A stretch of DNA of 64,000 nucleotides. Source: Bifidobacterium stellenboschense. Lineage in GTDB: Bacteria > Actinomycetota > Actinomycetes > Actinomycetales > Bifidobacteriaceae. Below the pieces are notes generated by a model. The model saw nothing but the letters and a program-made list of their open reading frames with translations. It searched no databases and was not told the origin of the DNA. A program made the translations under genes and the position numbers. The stretch covers positions 1 through 64,000 of the forward strand of contig NZ_JGZP01000014.1 of the NCBI RefSeq assembly GCF_000741785.1, in the 5' to 3' direction. Positions 46,029 to 54,592 of the stretch are shown here, piece after piece (position 1 is the first letter of the stretch; every line of letters starts with the position of its first letter).

Positions 46029-46074
46029 GGGCTTTCAGATTTCTCTGAAAGCCCTGATGGCGGAGGATACGAGA
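46029..46074 (-). repeat. Attachment-site-like scar D
   Basis: The hairpin GGGCTTTCAG / CTGAAAGCCC is followed by TGATGGCGGAGGATACGAGA, matching scar A. ATTCCGCCGTTTTCGGTATG just upstream corresponds to the sequence before scar C. It lies 226 bp beyond the truncated integrase start, a natural place for an att site. Confidence 0.6.
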
Positions 46075-46362
46075 CCCTAACCTTCACGCCCTCTCGTTCC
46101 TACTGCTGACTGGTGTTTCGCGTTTCGACGGTCCCGCGGACTCATCTTCGCGCTCATTCGACGTGAATGGGTGGGAGCCCGTTTCCGCATCTGGGGCGCT
46201 GTGGCGGGGCTTTCGCGGTGTTGTGGCATTGCCTTCGCTGAATTTAGCGTTGATTCAGTGTATCGCTCTCAGCCGATTGCGGAAGTGCTCCTAGTGGGGG
46301 TGTGGCTTTCTTTTCTTGGGTTGCTTGTGAAGCTTCAAGATGCCTGCACATTAAGCTGCATA

Positions 46363-46435
46363 CCTAGGAACTTGACCGTGGAACCTAGGAAGTTACCTAG
46401 GAACCTAGGAAGTGGGTGTGGGCAAGGTTCCTAGG
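46363..46435. repeat. CCTAGG repeat cluster, copy 2
   Basis: CCTAGGAAGTT/CCTAGGAACC words start at 46363, 46384, 46396, 46404 and 46430. The last four have the same 12/8/26 spacing as 42268-42319, and the CACATTAAGCTGCATA lead-in is shared with 41891. The cluster lies just 3' of the second AlbA/ATPase gene. Confidence 0.85.
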
Positions 46436-46520
46436 TTCAGGTGGAGGCTGAGTTCCGTCGGGAGTCCGCGGTTCCCGTCTCCGTCATTGTGCCCACGCCA
46501 TGTCGGCGCGAGTCTTCGCA

Positions 46521-48041
46521 TTACTTGCGGGATGGCTGCGATGGGGTGAGGATGCGCCATGTGCCGCGTCTGTCCGAGCCAGTGCGTTCGATGAAACCGG
46601 CCTCTTGCATTGCGCGGAGAGTTCTCCACACGGTGGTGTACGACACGCTTAGTGCGTTAGCCGCCTGTCGATATGTGATTGATGGATTGTTGCGCAGTAG
46701 CTCCAAAAGACGTTGCTCTCTGGTTACAGTTTCATTTACAGTTTCATTTACAGTTTCATTTACAGTTTCATTTGGATTTTTTTCCTGCTCATGGGGATCA
46801 TGTACAGTCCCGGCCGGGTCGTGCTCGGTCTCATCGTGAGCAGGTAGACCGTCTTCGGCGGTGGTGCCTTCCACCCAACGCACGGGGACGAACGCCTCGA
46901 ACACGTCGCCGTCGTCGAGCACGGGGTCCTTGCCGGAGTAGGGCTTCGAGTACTTGTACAGGTTGCGCATGCCGCTGCCGAGCTCGTCGGCCAGGCCGAT
47001 GTTGCGGAAGAACTTCGCGATGAACGGGTTCTTGGACACCGGTTTGAAGCTCGTGATGGCGAGCTGCCCTTGGAAGATGGCCTTGGAAGCGTTCTCCGTG
47101 TGGACGCCGTCGCCCAGAATAAGGAACTTGGCCGGGTACGGGCTGACGAACTCGCGGTGGATCATCAGGTTCGAGACCAGCTCGCGGATGATGATGTCCC
47201 TGGGACTGACGGTCTGGTCGCCCTCCAGCATGAACCGGTCAGGTAGGTATCGCTTCGCGAACTCGGCGACCTGTGCCTGCGCCTCGATCAGGTTCGTGGT
47301 CACGATGAGCCGGTCGTCGTAGCGGTCCAGGTTCTCGCGGCGTACGATCACGTCGGTTTTGTAGGCGGGCGCGATGCGTGAGATGACCTCGTCCTTGCCG
47401 AGCAGCATCACGGCGGCGAGGTTGAAGCCCTCCTCGCCGGTGTCGTAGTTCACGCCGTACAGGTCGGCGCTGCGCATCAGCTCCATGTCGTCCATCTCGG
47501 CCCACGGATGACCGGGCGTCTTCAACGCGGCCAGTTTGCGTACGCGCGGCAGCAGGTCGAACCTGAAATCGGACGGCTTCAGGTACCGGTACACGCGCTG
47601 CTCGCTGAAGTGGTTCTGCTTGCGGATGTGCATCTGCGCGATCTGCGTCTCGCTGGTGATGCGTCGATCCACGTCGGCCACCCGGTCGTAGATCACATGC
47701 TTGAAGCTCACAACGGCAGGGCCGGCGGGAACCCACACGCGGATTACGAGCTTGCCGTCGTATTCGATGCGTTCGGTTTCGATTGCCGGTGCGACGTTGA
47801 ACAGTTTGGGGTTGCCGATCACGTTCACGAGATTACGTTCGATGGCCGTGGCCTGTGAACGGCTGACGCCCTCGACGGTGCCGTCGTCGAGCACTCCGAG
47901 ATATATTGACCCGCCGAACCGGTTGTTGAACGAGCATACCGTCTCGAATGTGTCCGCCTCGGGCTGGACGCCGCAGCGCTTGAACTCGACAGAGATGTTC
48001 TCGCCGTGCCCAAGCACGGTCGTAAGTTCCGCAGTGTCCAT
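46521..48041 (-). CDS. AlbA_2/ATPase/HTH regulator with NETV repeat linker (copy 2)
   Basis: This 506-residue paralogue of 36668-38224 has the same AlbA_2 domain, ATPase half and C-terminal winged helix. Over the first 400 residues only scattered conservative changes are seen. The linker differs, with four NETV repeats in place of six GTVN. The winged helix LLELLRNNPSITYRQAANALSVSYTTVWRTLRAMQEAGFIERTGSD has diverged more, which suggests different DNA targets or inputs. Start 48041 follows GGGGAGA. The pair forms a 1.5-kb direct repeat about 9.8 kb apart. Confidence 0.85.
   Translation of the reverse strand: MDTAELTTVLGHGENISVEFKRCGVQPEADTFETVCSFNNRFGGSIYLGVLDDGTVEGVSRSQATAIERNLVNVIGNPKLFNVAPAIETERIEYDGKLVIRVWVPAGPAVVSFKHVIYDRVADVDRRITSETQIAQMHIRKQNHFSEQRVYRYLKPSDFRFDLLPRVRKLAALKTPGHPWAEMDDMELMRSADLYGVNYDTGEEGFNLAAVMLLGKDEVISRIAPAYKTDVIVRRENLDRYDDRLIVTTNLIEAQAQVAEFAKRYLPDRFMLEGDQTVSPRDIIIRELVSNLMIHREFVSPYPAKFLILGDGVHTENASKAIFQGQLAITSFKPVSKNPFIAKFFRNIGLADELGSGMRNLYKYSKPYSGKDPVLDDGDVFEAFVPVRWVEGTTAEDGLPAHDETEHDPAGTVHDPHEQEKNPNETVNETVNETVNETVTREQRLLELLRNNPSITYRQAANALSVSYTTVWRTLRAMQEAGFIERTGSDRRGTWRILTPSQPSRK
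46726..46773. repeat. Four 12-bp tandem repeats inside regulator copy 2
   Basis: ACAGTTTCATTT is repeated four times, encoding (NETV)4 on the minus strand. It is at the equivalent linker position to the CCCATTTACAGT array in copy 1 but with a different unit and number. Confidence 0.95.
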
Positions 48042-48177
48042 GTCGTCTCCCCGAATCGTCCGTCCACCCAGTGTATCGCGGGGTGTTTCGGTGTTTCGAT
48101 TACTCCATCACGGCGATGCGTATACCACATTGCAGGACTCAACACGCCGATGAGAGCCGTTTTTGTCCAGGCCTCAT

Positions 48178-48247
48178 GGTGTAATATAAGTAAGCCGTGT
48201 TGAAACAGCCGCAGGTATGTTTCAACACGGCTTACTTATATTACACC
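48178..48247. repeat. Perfect 30-bp inverted repeat with 10-nt spacer
   Basis: The left arm 48178-48207 starts GGTGTAATATAAGTAAGCCG and ends TGTTGAAACA; the right arm 48218-48247 is its exact complement. The spacer is GCCGCAGGTA. It is AT-richer than its surroundings and lies at the boundary between the regulator and the mobile-element replication region. It has no U-tract, so it is a poor intrinsic terminator. Confidence 0.95.
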
Positions 48248-48249
48248 TA

Positions 48250-49310
48250 AGTCCCGCTTACAGCGGGCCCGGGGTAGAGGATGAAGCAATAACAGCGGCG
48301 GTACTTCTCTCGGGTGCTCTTTGAGAGTTGATGACAGTAAAACCCTTCCGCAACGAGGTGGAGGGTGAATTAAAACAATCAACGCAAGACGGAAGGAAAA
48401 GCGCGCCGGTCGGGCGCGCCTATGGAAGAAACGAGGGGGATGCGGCCGAACTCCCGGCTGTCGCGATAGCGGCGGTCGGGAGCCTGGGCCAATTCCCCCT
48501 CCATACGACACGAGGAAAGGAGGGGGAGAACGGCCGGGCCAGAAGGGTTCCATTGGAACCCTTGGTATGAGCCGTAGGCTAGGCGGCCCAATCGGGGCCG
48601 CCGCCGGTCACGGCGAACACCGCAAGGATGCGGAGCCGAACCAGACGCCACTGCCGCGTCGATTCCCGCACCGCCGGCCCCGGCGTCATGACGCACCGGA
48701 GCGTCATCCCGCCGGCTTCCGTGCTTGGAAACACGTGTTTGTGATACCACGACCTGTTCGTATATAGCGGCCTCCCTAGTCCGGATGGTTCGTTCGTCGG
48801 AGGCGCAGCCGGCGGCATGCCGCCGGCGACAGCGGCAACGCACACGTGCCGCGACTGACCGCAATCGCGCATTGACCTTGAGACCTGAGAAAGGGCCGCG
48901 CCTGCGCGCGGCCCCAGTTGGGGAAATGCAAGAGACGAGAACCGTGACTGATCCGTTGAGAGACGGGTGTGACGGCGATCGATCCTGTGAGGAGAAAGGG
49001 CCGCGCCTGCGCGCAGCCCCGATTCCGGAAACGCGAGAGAAAGCCGTGACTGATCCGTTGAGAGACAGGCACGATGACAGTCGATTCTGTGGAAAAGAAA
49101 AAGGCCGCGCCAGCGCGGCCCGGCTTCGGGAATGCAGGAAAGACAAAACCGTGTCAGGTCCGTTGAGAGACGGGTGTGACGGCGATCGATCCAGCGCAAG
49201 AAAAGTAGCCGTCAGGCTAGAAACGTCCGCATCGGCCCGACCGATGCGGCATGAATCCGCGCAGAGAGGCCGGTCGGCGGCGAAACGCCGATCGCCGAGC
49301 CCGCGGAAGA
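48250..49310. repeat. Gene-free array of GC-rich hairpin modules upstream of the helicase operon
   Basis: A purine-rich word (GAAAAG, GAGAAAG) followed by a GC hairpin recurs near 48398, 48542, 48893, 48991, 49091 and 49227. Examples are GCGCGCC/GGCGCGC, AAGGGTTCC/GGAACCCTT, GGGCCGCGC/GCGCGGCCC and GCATCGG/CCGATGC. Between 48880 and 49194 three ~100-bp units share TGACTGATCCGTTGAGAGAC, GGGTGTGACGGCGATCGATC and the hairpin. Long open frames on both strands through this stretch are products of the repeat, not clear genes. It may hold the element's replication origin or a structured RNA. Confidence 0.7.
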
Positions 49311-49322
49311 AAGGGAACTGCA

Positions 49323-49514
49323 ATGACAGGCAATAGCGAATGGTCGCAATGTCAGCAGCCGAAAAACACGAAACGCAGCAAATGGCATGACGCCGCCTAC
49401 TGGGCCGCAGTGAACGGGCTCATCGCCGGGAACCCGGCTCAGACGGCAAGCCAGGACGAACAGGGCGCCGACGCCGCGGCGCGATACGTGAGAGCAGAGA
49501 GGACAACGCTGTGA
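49323..49514 (+). CDS. Small hypothetical protein upstream of helicase
   Basis: This 63-residue protein includes SKWHDAAYWAAVNGLIAGNPAQTA, one amphipathic segment with no transmembrane helix. GAAAGGGAAC precedes the ATG. Its stop overlaps the GTG start of the helicase gene (GTGA), implying coupling in one operon. No family recognised. Confidence 0.6.
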   Translation: MTGNSEWSQCQQPKNTKRSKWHDAAYWAAVNGLIAGNPAQTASQDEQGADAAARYVRAERTTL

Positions 49515-51415
49515 GCAATACGAACGACATGCAGGACGACATCGACGAGGCGGAGGCGATGTTCGATCGCCAGCTGGGCGAGCCGGATCTCGTCGCCGGT
49601 GCCCCGGATTCCGTCAAGAAGCCGGTCTCGGCTGACGTCATCATCCGCGAGGAGACCGACGCCGCCATCGAGGCGAGCCGGTCGGATATCCGCGAGGACA
49701 GTGTGCTGGAGGATGTCGCACGACAGACGGCGATGGACGCGATGCGTCGCATCACCGAAAGGGTCGAGAGGACCGTGAAGTCCGACGGCGGGCGTGGTCG
49801 ACGCCGCGTTGTGGCCCCGCCGAACCCTTGGACGGCGGCGCAGTGCGCGGCACGGATCATGCCGCTCGGCAAGCTGCTCCTCGACGGCGTCTCCGAGGAG
49901 GACTACGTCAAGCTGGTCTCCTACAACAAGGCGAGCGGTCTGTACGAGCCGCTCAACGTCGACAGGCTGGCGGTCTCGTTCAACGCGACCGCCAACGGCA
50001 GCTGGCGGCGGGACTTCGAGTGCAACCTGAAGGTGGCCTGCCGGCAGGTGCGCAGGGAGAGCGACCCCGACCTGATCGCCGTCAACAACGGCATCGTCCG
50101 GTACTCCACCGGCGAGTTCATGCCCTTCGGTCCGGAGCATGTGTTCACCGGCAAGTCCACAGCCGATTGGACGGACCCCGCCACGCCGCCCTCGGAACCC
50201 GTGTTCGACGTGACCACCAACGGGGGCCAGCGCAAGCGGCTCGCCGTGTCGGACGTGTTCAACGGGTTCTCGACGGATCCGGACGTCGTGCGATTCCTGT
50301 GGGACGTCGTCGTCATGACGCTGACGCCGCTCAAGCACTGGGACATCGCGCCGATCCTGTACGGCGAGGGAAGCTCCGGGAAGTCGACGTTCATCGACAT
50401 GGTCACGGGTCTCGTCGGCGTGGAGAACTCCACGCGCGCGCAGCTGAGCACGCTGACCACGCGGTTCGGGATGATGCACATCCTCGACAAGACGCTGGTC
50501 GCGAGCGACGACGAGAGCGGGACTTATATCGACGACTCCGGTCCGTTGAAGTCCGCCGTCACCCACGGCGAGGTGAACATCGACCGCAAGAACAAGATGC
50601 CCGTCTCGTACAGGCTCGGCTGCATGTTCGTCGTCGGTACGAACTCGTATCCGAAGTTCCGTGACCGGTCCACCGGCATCTGGCGACGCTTCCCGGTGGT
50701 GCCGTTCGACCGCGTGGTGCTGCCCAAGGACCGTGTGCCGGAGCTCGGCCGGCTCCTCGCCCGGCAGGACGTCCGCGATTGGATGATGTTCCACATGCTC
50801 TACGAGCGGCCGCGGGTGACTGGCGTGTCGCTGCCGGAGGCCGTGGCTAAGGCGAACGCCGAGTTCCGGGAGGCCATCGATCCGGTGGCGGCGTTCTGGG
50901 GCGAGTACCGCGACGCGTTCACGCGCGACTTCCTGCCGCTGCCGATGCTGTGGAGCGCGTTCAAGCAGTGGTATTCGCGGGAGTTCGGTGGCCGCGGGCA
51001 GCTCAAGAGCTCTCGCAACTTCTACGCCGAACTGCGGTCGCTGGTCTCGCGCGAGATGCAGGATCCGGCGTTGCCGGACAGTGCGAAGTGGGTGGAGACG
51101 GCCGACAAGGTGAGCGTCGCCGCGTGGGCCGCGGGCACCGAAGAGGCGATCGGCGACCTGTATCGGGACGAGGGCTTCCACAAGCCGCGCGTCGACCGGG
51201 TGATCCTGTCTCCGTCCACCGACCAGCTGGCCTTCTGGCTCTCACCCGTTGACGAGCTGTGGAAGAAGACCCGATGCAAGGGGTTTGTCCGCAAGTCGTT
51301 CCTCGTGGCGTACGAGGATCCCGATTCGCCGCTGCACGGCAAGACGCCGCGCGCCGTCTCCGAGGAGCAGAGCAAGGCACGGTCGGCGTCCTACCCGAGC
51401 AACGGCCGCGGCTGA
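49511..51415 (+). CDS. P4-type phage/plasmid helicase (superfamily 3, D5-like)
   Basis: This is a 634-residue replication protein. An acidic N-terminus of about 110 residues lacks any primase motif. A D5-N-like helical region (VDRLAVSFNATANGSWRRDFECNLKVACRQV, VNNGIVRYSTGEFMPFG) follows. The SF3 helicase core has Walker A YGEGSSGKSTFIDM near residue 287, motif B LVASDDESG and motif C MFVVGTNSYPKF, then the winged C-terminus. Such helicases melt origins of integrative elements and plasmids. With GTG at 49511 it is coupled to the 63-residue gene. A separate primase may be supplied by the host. Confidence 0.85.
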   Translation: MSNTNDMQDDIDEAEAMFDRQLGEPDLVAGAPDSVKKPVSADVIIREETDAAIEASRSDIREDSVLEDVARQTAMDAMRRITERVERTVKSDGGRGRRRVVAPPNPWTAAQCAARIMPLGKLLLDGVSEEDYVKLVSYNKASGLYEPLNVDRLAVSFNATANGSWRRDFECNLKVACRQVRRESDPDLIAVNNGIVRYSTGEFMPFGPEHVFTGKSTADWTDPATPPSEPVFDVTTNGGQRKRLAVSDVFNGFSTDPDVVRFLWDVVVMTLTPLKHWDIAPILYGEGSSGKSTFIDMVTGLVGVENSTRAQLSTLTTRFGMMHILDKTLVASDDESGTYIDDSGPLKSAVTHGEVNIDRKNKMPVSYRLGCMFVVGTNSYPKFRDRSTGIWRRFPVVPFDRVVLPKDRVPELGRLLARQDVRDWMMFHMLYERPRVTGVSLPEAVAKANAEFREAIDPVAAFWGEYRDAFTRDFLPLPMLWSAFKQWYSREFGGRGQLKSSRNFYAELRSLVSREMQDPALPDSAKWVETADKVSVAAWAAGTEEAIGDLYRDEGFHKPRVDRVILSPSTDQLAFWLSPVDELWKKTRCKGFVRKSFLVAYEDPDSPLHGKTPRAVSEEQSKARSASYPSNGRG

Positions 51416-51564
51416 CCTCACGTCGAGAACCGGGTGTGGCGCACCGCGAGCGCCGCACCCCCACACCGATCAGACAGTGCCCGGCGCACGCCACCGCGCC
51501 GGGCTCCGTTCGCACCAACAAACCACACATGCCGGCGGTAAGATGCCGGCGGAAAGACAGCGAC

Positions 51565-52050
51565 ATGTCCAAGAACACCACCATCTACGATGCACAGATC
51601 AAAGCTGCGATGCGCAAGCTGGAACAGTTGAAACAACAACAGGCACAGGAACAGCACCTGCTCGACATCGCCCCCGAGGTCGTCAAGCGGCTTCGAGGCT
51701 CCGAGGTCCACTACGAAGGCACCGGCGACGAGATTCTTAAGAAGGTGATCGCCGATATCGAACGCCTGCGCGAGCTGAAGCGTGAGGAACGCAGCGAACG
51801 CGCCAGAGCGGCCGCGGCCCGTCGCGCGGCGAAGAAGAACCAAGCGCCCGACTGGCTCAAGTCGGATGCCGTCAACGTCGTGGTGGACGGGTGCTCGGAC
51901 GACGATGACCCGCACGCAGACGACTACGCCGACATGCAGGCCATGCTGCACGAGGAGGCGGTTCAGGCCGCCGCCGCGGCTGAAGCAGCCGCGTCTGATG
52001 GCGATGATGCCGACAGGCCGATGAGCTGGGACGACATCGTCGGCGACTGA
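51565..52050 (+). CDS. Hypothetical coiled-coil protein of the mobile element
   Basis: In this 161-residue protein, residues 7-30 (AAMRKLEQLKQQQAQEQHLL) and 70-95 (VIADIERLRELKREERSERARAAAARRAAKK) are helical and probably coiled. The C-terminal 60 residues are acidic and Ala-rich. GGCGGAAAGAC precedes ATG 51565; longer in-frame readings back to 51259 overlap the helicase gene and are unlikely. It lies between replication and mobilization genes. Role unknown. Confidence 0.7.
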   Translation: MSKNTTIYDAQIKAAMRKLEQLKQQQAQEQHLLDIAPEVVKRLRGSEVHYEGTGDEILKKVIADIERLRELKREERSERARAAAARRAAKKNQAPDWLKSDAVNVVVDGCSDDDDPHADDYADMQAMLHEEAVQAAAAAEAAASDGDDADRPMSWDDIVGD

Positions 52051-52212
52051 TGTCGCAGGTGCAAGCCGGGTCCGAGTCGTCGGACCCGGCCAGCGCAGCT
52101 GGGGCGACCGCGCCTTGGCGGAGTCGTCCGCCGGGGCGCGGTTTTTGCTTTCCGCGGGAGAGCAAACCGCGGTGCGGCGGAAAGGGGTCGAGGGGAATCC
52201 CCTCGCGAGAGT

Positions 52213-52378
52213 GATATAGCGGTCAATTCCATTGGCCGCTATATCGCCTGCTCGCCATCCATTAGCATGCGCACTTGCATGCGCAAGAGTATAATGAGAA
52301 TCGTTATATATAGGCGCATGGGTCAGCTCACGCAAGGGAGCATGGCGCATGCGGTAATGCTCGGAAAGGAGGAGCACT
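52213..52378. other. Candidate oriT region before mobC
   Basis: A near-perfect hairpin GATATAGCGGTCAAT-TCC-ATTGGCCGCTATATC (52213-52245) opens the region. A direct repeat GCATGCGCA (52265 and 52277), an AT-rich stretch with AATGAGAATCGTTATATATA (52292) and a further GCGCATGCGG near 52344 follow. Inverted and direct repeats immediately upstream of a mobC-relaxase pair are typical of transfer origins. The nick site cannot be named. Confidence 0.5.
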
Positions 52379-52840
52379 ATGGTTCGTTCGATGGCTGCGC
52401 AGCGGTCAAGCGCCGGCACGCGGCGCGAGCCCGCGGACCGCCGGCTGACGGTGCGCTTCCCACGCCGTCGGTTCGAGCAGATCGACGTGCTCTCCGCGGG
52501 CATCCCGCGCGCCCGGTTCGTGCGCCAATGCGTTGAGGCGAGGCTCGACGAGCTCATGGGCGCACCCCATGAGCCGGTGGCGCAGCCGGCCGATTGGAGT
52601 CCGTTCAATGATCGTGAACTCGCCCGGCTCGCGCTGGCGGTGAACCGGATCGGCGTCAACTGGAACCAGTTGGTACGCGCCACCAACGCCGGCAAACCAC
52701 TGCCGTCCGGCGCGTTCACAGCCGACGACGTGGCGCGCTTCGGTGAAGTGTGGCGCGACATGCGCCGTGTGTTCGCTGATGCCGGCATGCCGATGGGGTA
52801 TGGCGAGTCGGCCGGGCACCGCAGGAGGCGAGAACGATGA
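52379..52840 (+). CDS. MobC-like relaxosome accessory protein
   Basis: In this 153-residue basic protein, RRLTVRFPRRRFEQIDVLSAGIPRARFVRQCVEARLDEL near residues 20-60 resembles a ribbon-helix-helix DNA-binding fold. ELARLALAVNRIGVNWNQLVRATNAG is the helical segment conserved in MobC relaxosome proteins. AAAGGAGG 7 nt before ATG 52379 is a near-ideal ribosome site. It overlaps the relaxase gene by 4 bp, so the two are co-translated. It would help the relaxase open oriT. Confidence 0.8.
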   Translation: MVRSMAAQRSSAGTRREPADRRLTVRFPRRRFEQIDVLSAGIPRARFVRQCVEARLDELMGAPHEPVAQPADWSPFNDRELARLALAVNRIGVNWNQLVRATNAGKPLPSGAFTADDVARFGEVWRDMRRVFADAGMPMGYGESAGHRRRRER

Positions 52841-54363
52841 GCTACACGTCGGTCCGTCCCGTGCGCAATATGCCGGCGCTGCTGTCGTATCTGCTGTACG
52901 GCTCTAAGGGCTCGGAGAAGTACAAGCGGCATCGCGCCGAGCACACCGATCGTGCGGCGTTCATCTTAAACGACGCCGGCAGCATTCGAGCATTCCGAGA
53001 GGAGTCCGACCGGCTGCTACGCAAGCACGGGCGCGACGTTGCAGCATACAGCTACGTGATGTCTTTTGCGCCGGACGAACTCGACGTACACAGCAAGGAC
53101 GACTTGCGTCGATGCGGTGAACTCGCCTATGAACTCGGGAAGACGATGCACCCGGACTCGGAGAGCCTCGTCGTCGTCCATGACGACGGTGAGGGCGGCT
53201 GTGCGCACGCGCACCTCATCATTCTCAACCACGACCACCGGACCGGCCATGCGCTGAGCAAGTACAGGAACGCGCGGACGCTGCACGCGATCAACGACAA
53301 GACGATGGACGCGTTCGGCATGGAAACGATGAGCGGGCGCGACTCGTGGTCAGTGCGACGTGAGCGGGTCAAGGAGGGCTCATTCGACAGGTTGCTCGGC
53401 GACAGACTCATGCAGGCCGCACAGGCCGCTGATTCGTTCGACGAGTATGTCGCGAAGTGCACGGCGGTGGGCATCACCGTGGACGTCAACTCCGACGACA
53501 GCCGCGGCATCACGTACAGGATGACGTACGACGACGGGCGACGCGTGCGCAAGCGACGCCGACGAGCAAGCAGCTTGGCACAAGATTTCACGTTCGATGA
53601 ATTGGCGGCACTGTTCGCCGCAAGGAAACACAACGAAGACAAGGAAAAGGAGAACACGATGGTGACACAACCAGAGGTCTACGTGGGCAAGTCCAAGAAC
53701 GCAAGCGTCAACAATCCGGGCAGCGTGAAGCCCGAGGTGTTCGTCGCGTCGAGGATGGCCGATGACGATGACGACAGCACGCCGATCATGGAAATCAGCC
53801 GCGGGTGGCTTGAGGAGACATACGACGATCTCATCGGCGCGCGCAACAGGGTGTGTCGCGAACGGATGCGCACACTATCCGACGACGCGGTCTTGAAACG
53901 ACTCAACGAGCATCGTACTAACGAGGATCTGCTGCGGCGAGACCTTGAGGACGCGAACCTGCGGATGGAGTGGGCGCGCAACCGATTCCGCCAGCTGAAG
54001 GCATCACAGCCGGAAAAGGTCCAAGGCCACGATGCTGTCGTTTGGATGCTTGACCTGCTCGTTGACAACAGCCTTCAACGCCGTGACTGGTTCGTACTGG
54101 CGGTCACCATGCTGCTGCGTGAGCAGTACGCGCAGCACATCGTTCGCGTGAATCGGCAGATCCGCACGCGGCATGATGCCGAGGTGTATGAGGCTCGTGC
54201 AGGGATGTGGTCGGCAGAGAAGCGCGCAAAGGCCGCCCGCGAGGCGCTTGATCAGGCCATGTCGGATACCCTCGTGCGCCGGAATGGCTCCGGCAAGTCG
54301 ATCCTCAGGATCGCGCCGGTCCTCACGGAGGAGCCGCCACAGGATGATGAACCGCAATTCTGA
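52837..54363 (+). CDS. Relaxase / mobilization nuclease
   Basis: In this 508-residue protein, residues 1-160 hold the relaxase fold. SYTSVRPVRNMPALLSYLLYG is at the start, a candidate nicking Tyr near the N-terminus, YSYVMSFAPDEL follows, and the metal-binding AHAHLIILNHDH (HxH motif) is near residue 126. A helical middle and an Arg/Lys-rich region (GRRVRKRRRRASS) precede a long helical C-terminal part. It nicks oriT and pilots the DNA strand. No coupling ATPase or type IV secretion genes are seen, so the element is mobilizable rather than self-transmissible. Confidence 0.85.
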   Translation: MSYTSVRPVRNMPALLSYLLYGSKGSEKYKRHRAEHTDRAAFILNDAGSIRAFREESDRLLRKHGRDVAAYSYVMSFAPDELDVHSKDDLRRCGELAYELGKTMHPDSESLVVVHDDGEGGCAHAHLIILNHDHRTGHALSKYRNARTLHAINDKTMDAFGMETMSGRDSWSVRRERVKEGSFDRLLGDRLMQAAQAADSFDEYVAKCTAVGITVDVNSDDSRGITYRMTYDDGRRVRKRRRRASSLAQDFTFDELAALFAARKHNEDKEKENTMVTQPEVYVGKSKNASVNNPGSVKPEVFVASRMADDDDDSTPIMEISRGWLEETYDDLIGARNRVCRERMRTLSDDAVLKRLNEHRTNEDLLRRDLEDANLRMEWARNRFRQLKASQPEKVQGHDAVVWMLDLLVDNSLQRRDWFVLAVTMLLREQYAQHIVRVNRQIRTRHDAEVYEARAGMWSAEKRAKAAREALDQAMSDTLVRRNGSGKSILRIAPVLTEEPPQDDEPQF

Positions 54364-54542
54364 CAATCGCATGACGGCGGCACGTTCGGGGGAAGCCGTC
54401 GCGGAGCGCCGGCCGGCCTGTAAGGCGAGGGCGGCGCGGGAATCGGAGTCGACGGAAGGCAATCGAACGAAAGGAATGAAATGAGACCGAGATGATGAAG
54501 CTCCCCGGGCGGCAACGCCGTCATGCGGGAGCATGACGAACA

Positions 54543-54592
54543 ATGAGGACCGTGAATCCGCAACATGCGGATTCACGGTCCTCATTTTTTTC
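54543..54592 (+). terminator. Strong terminator after the mobilization operon
   Basis: An 18-bp perfect stem (GAGGACCGTGAATCCGCA and its complement) has an ACA loop and is followed by ATTTTTTT. It lies 180 bp after the relaxase stop. Confidence 0.93.

Noticed and set aside
48178..48247. Intrinsic terminator
   Set aside because: The hairpin is long and perfect but no U-tract follows on either strand.
48725..49336. A 203-codon plus-strand frame (and a 314-codon minus-strand one) through the hairpin array
   Set aside because: Both strands are open because of the GC-rich tandem repeat; translations are Arg/Pro/Ser-rich with frame drift between units and no convincing start.
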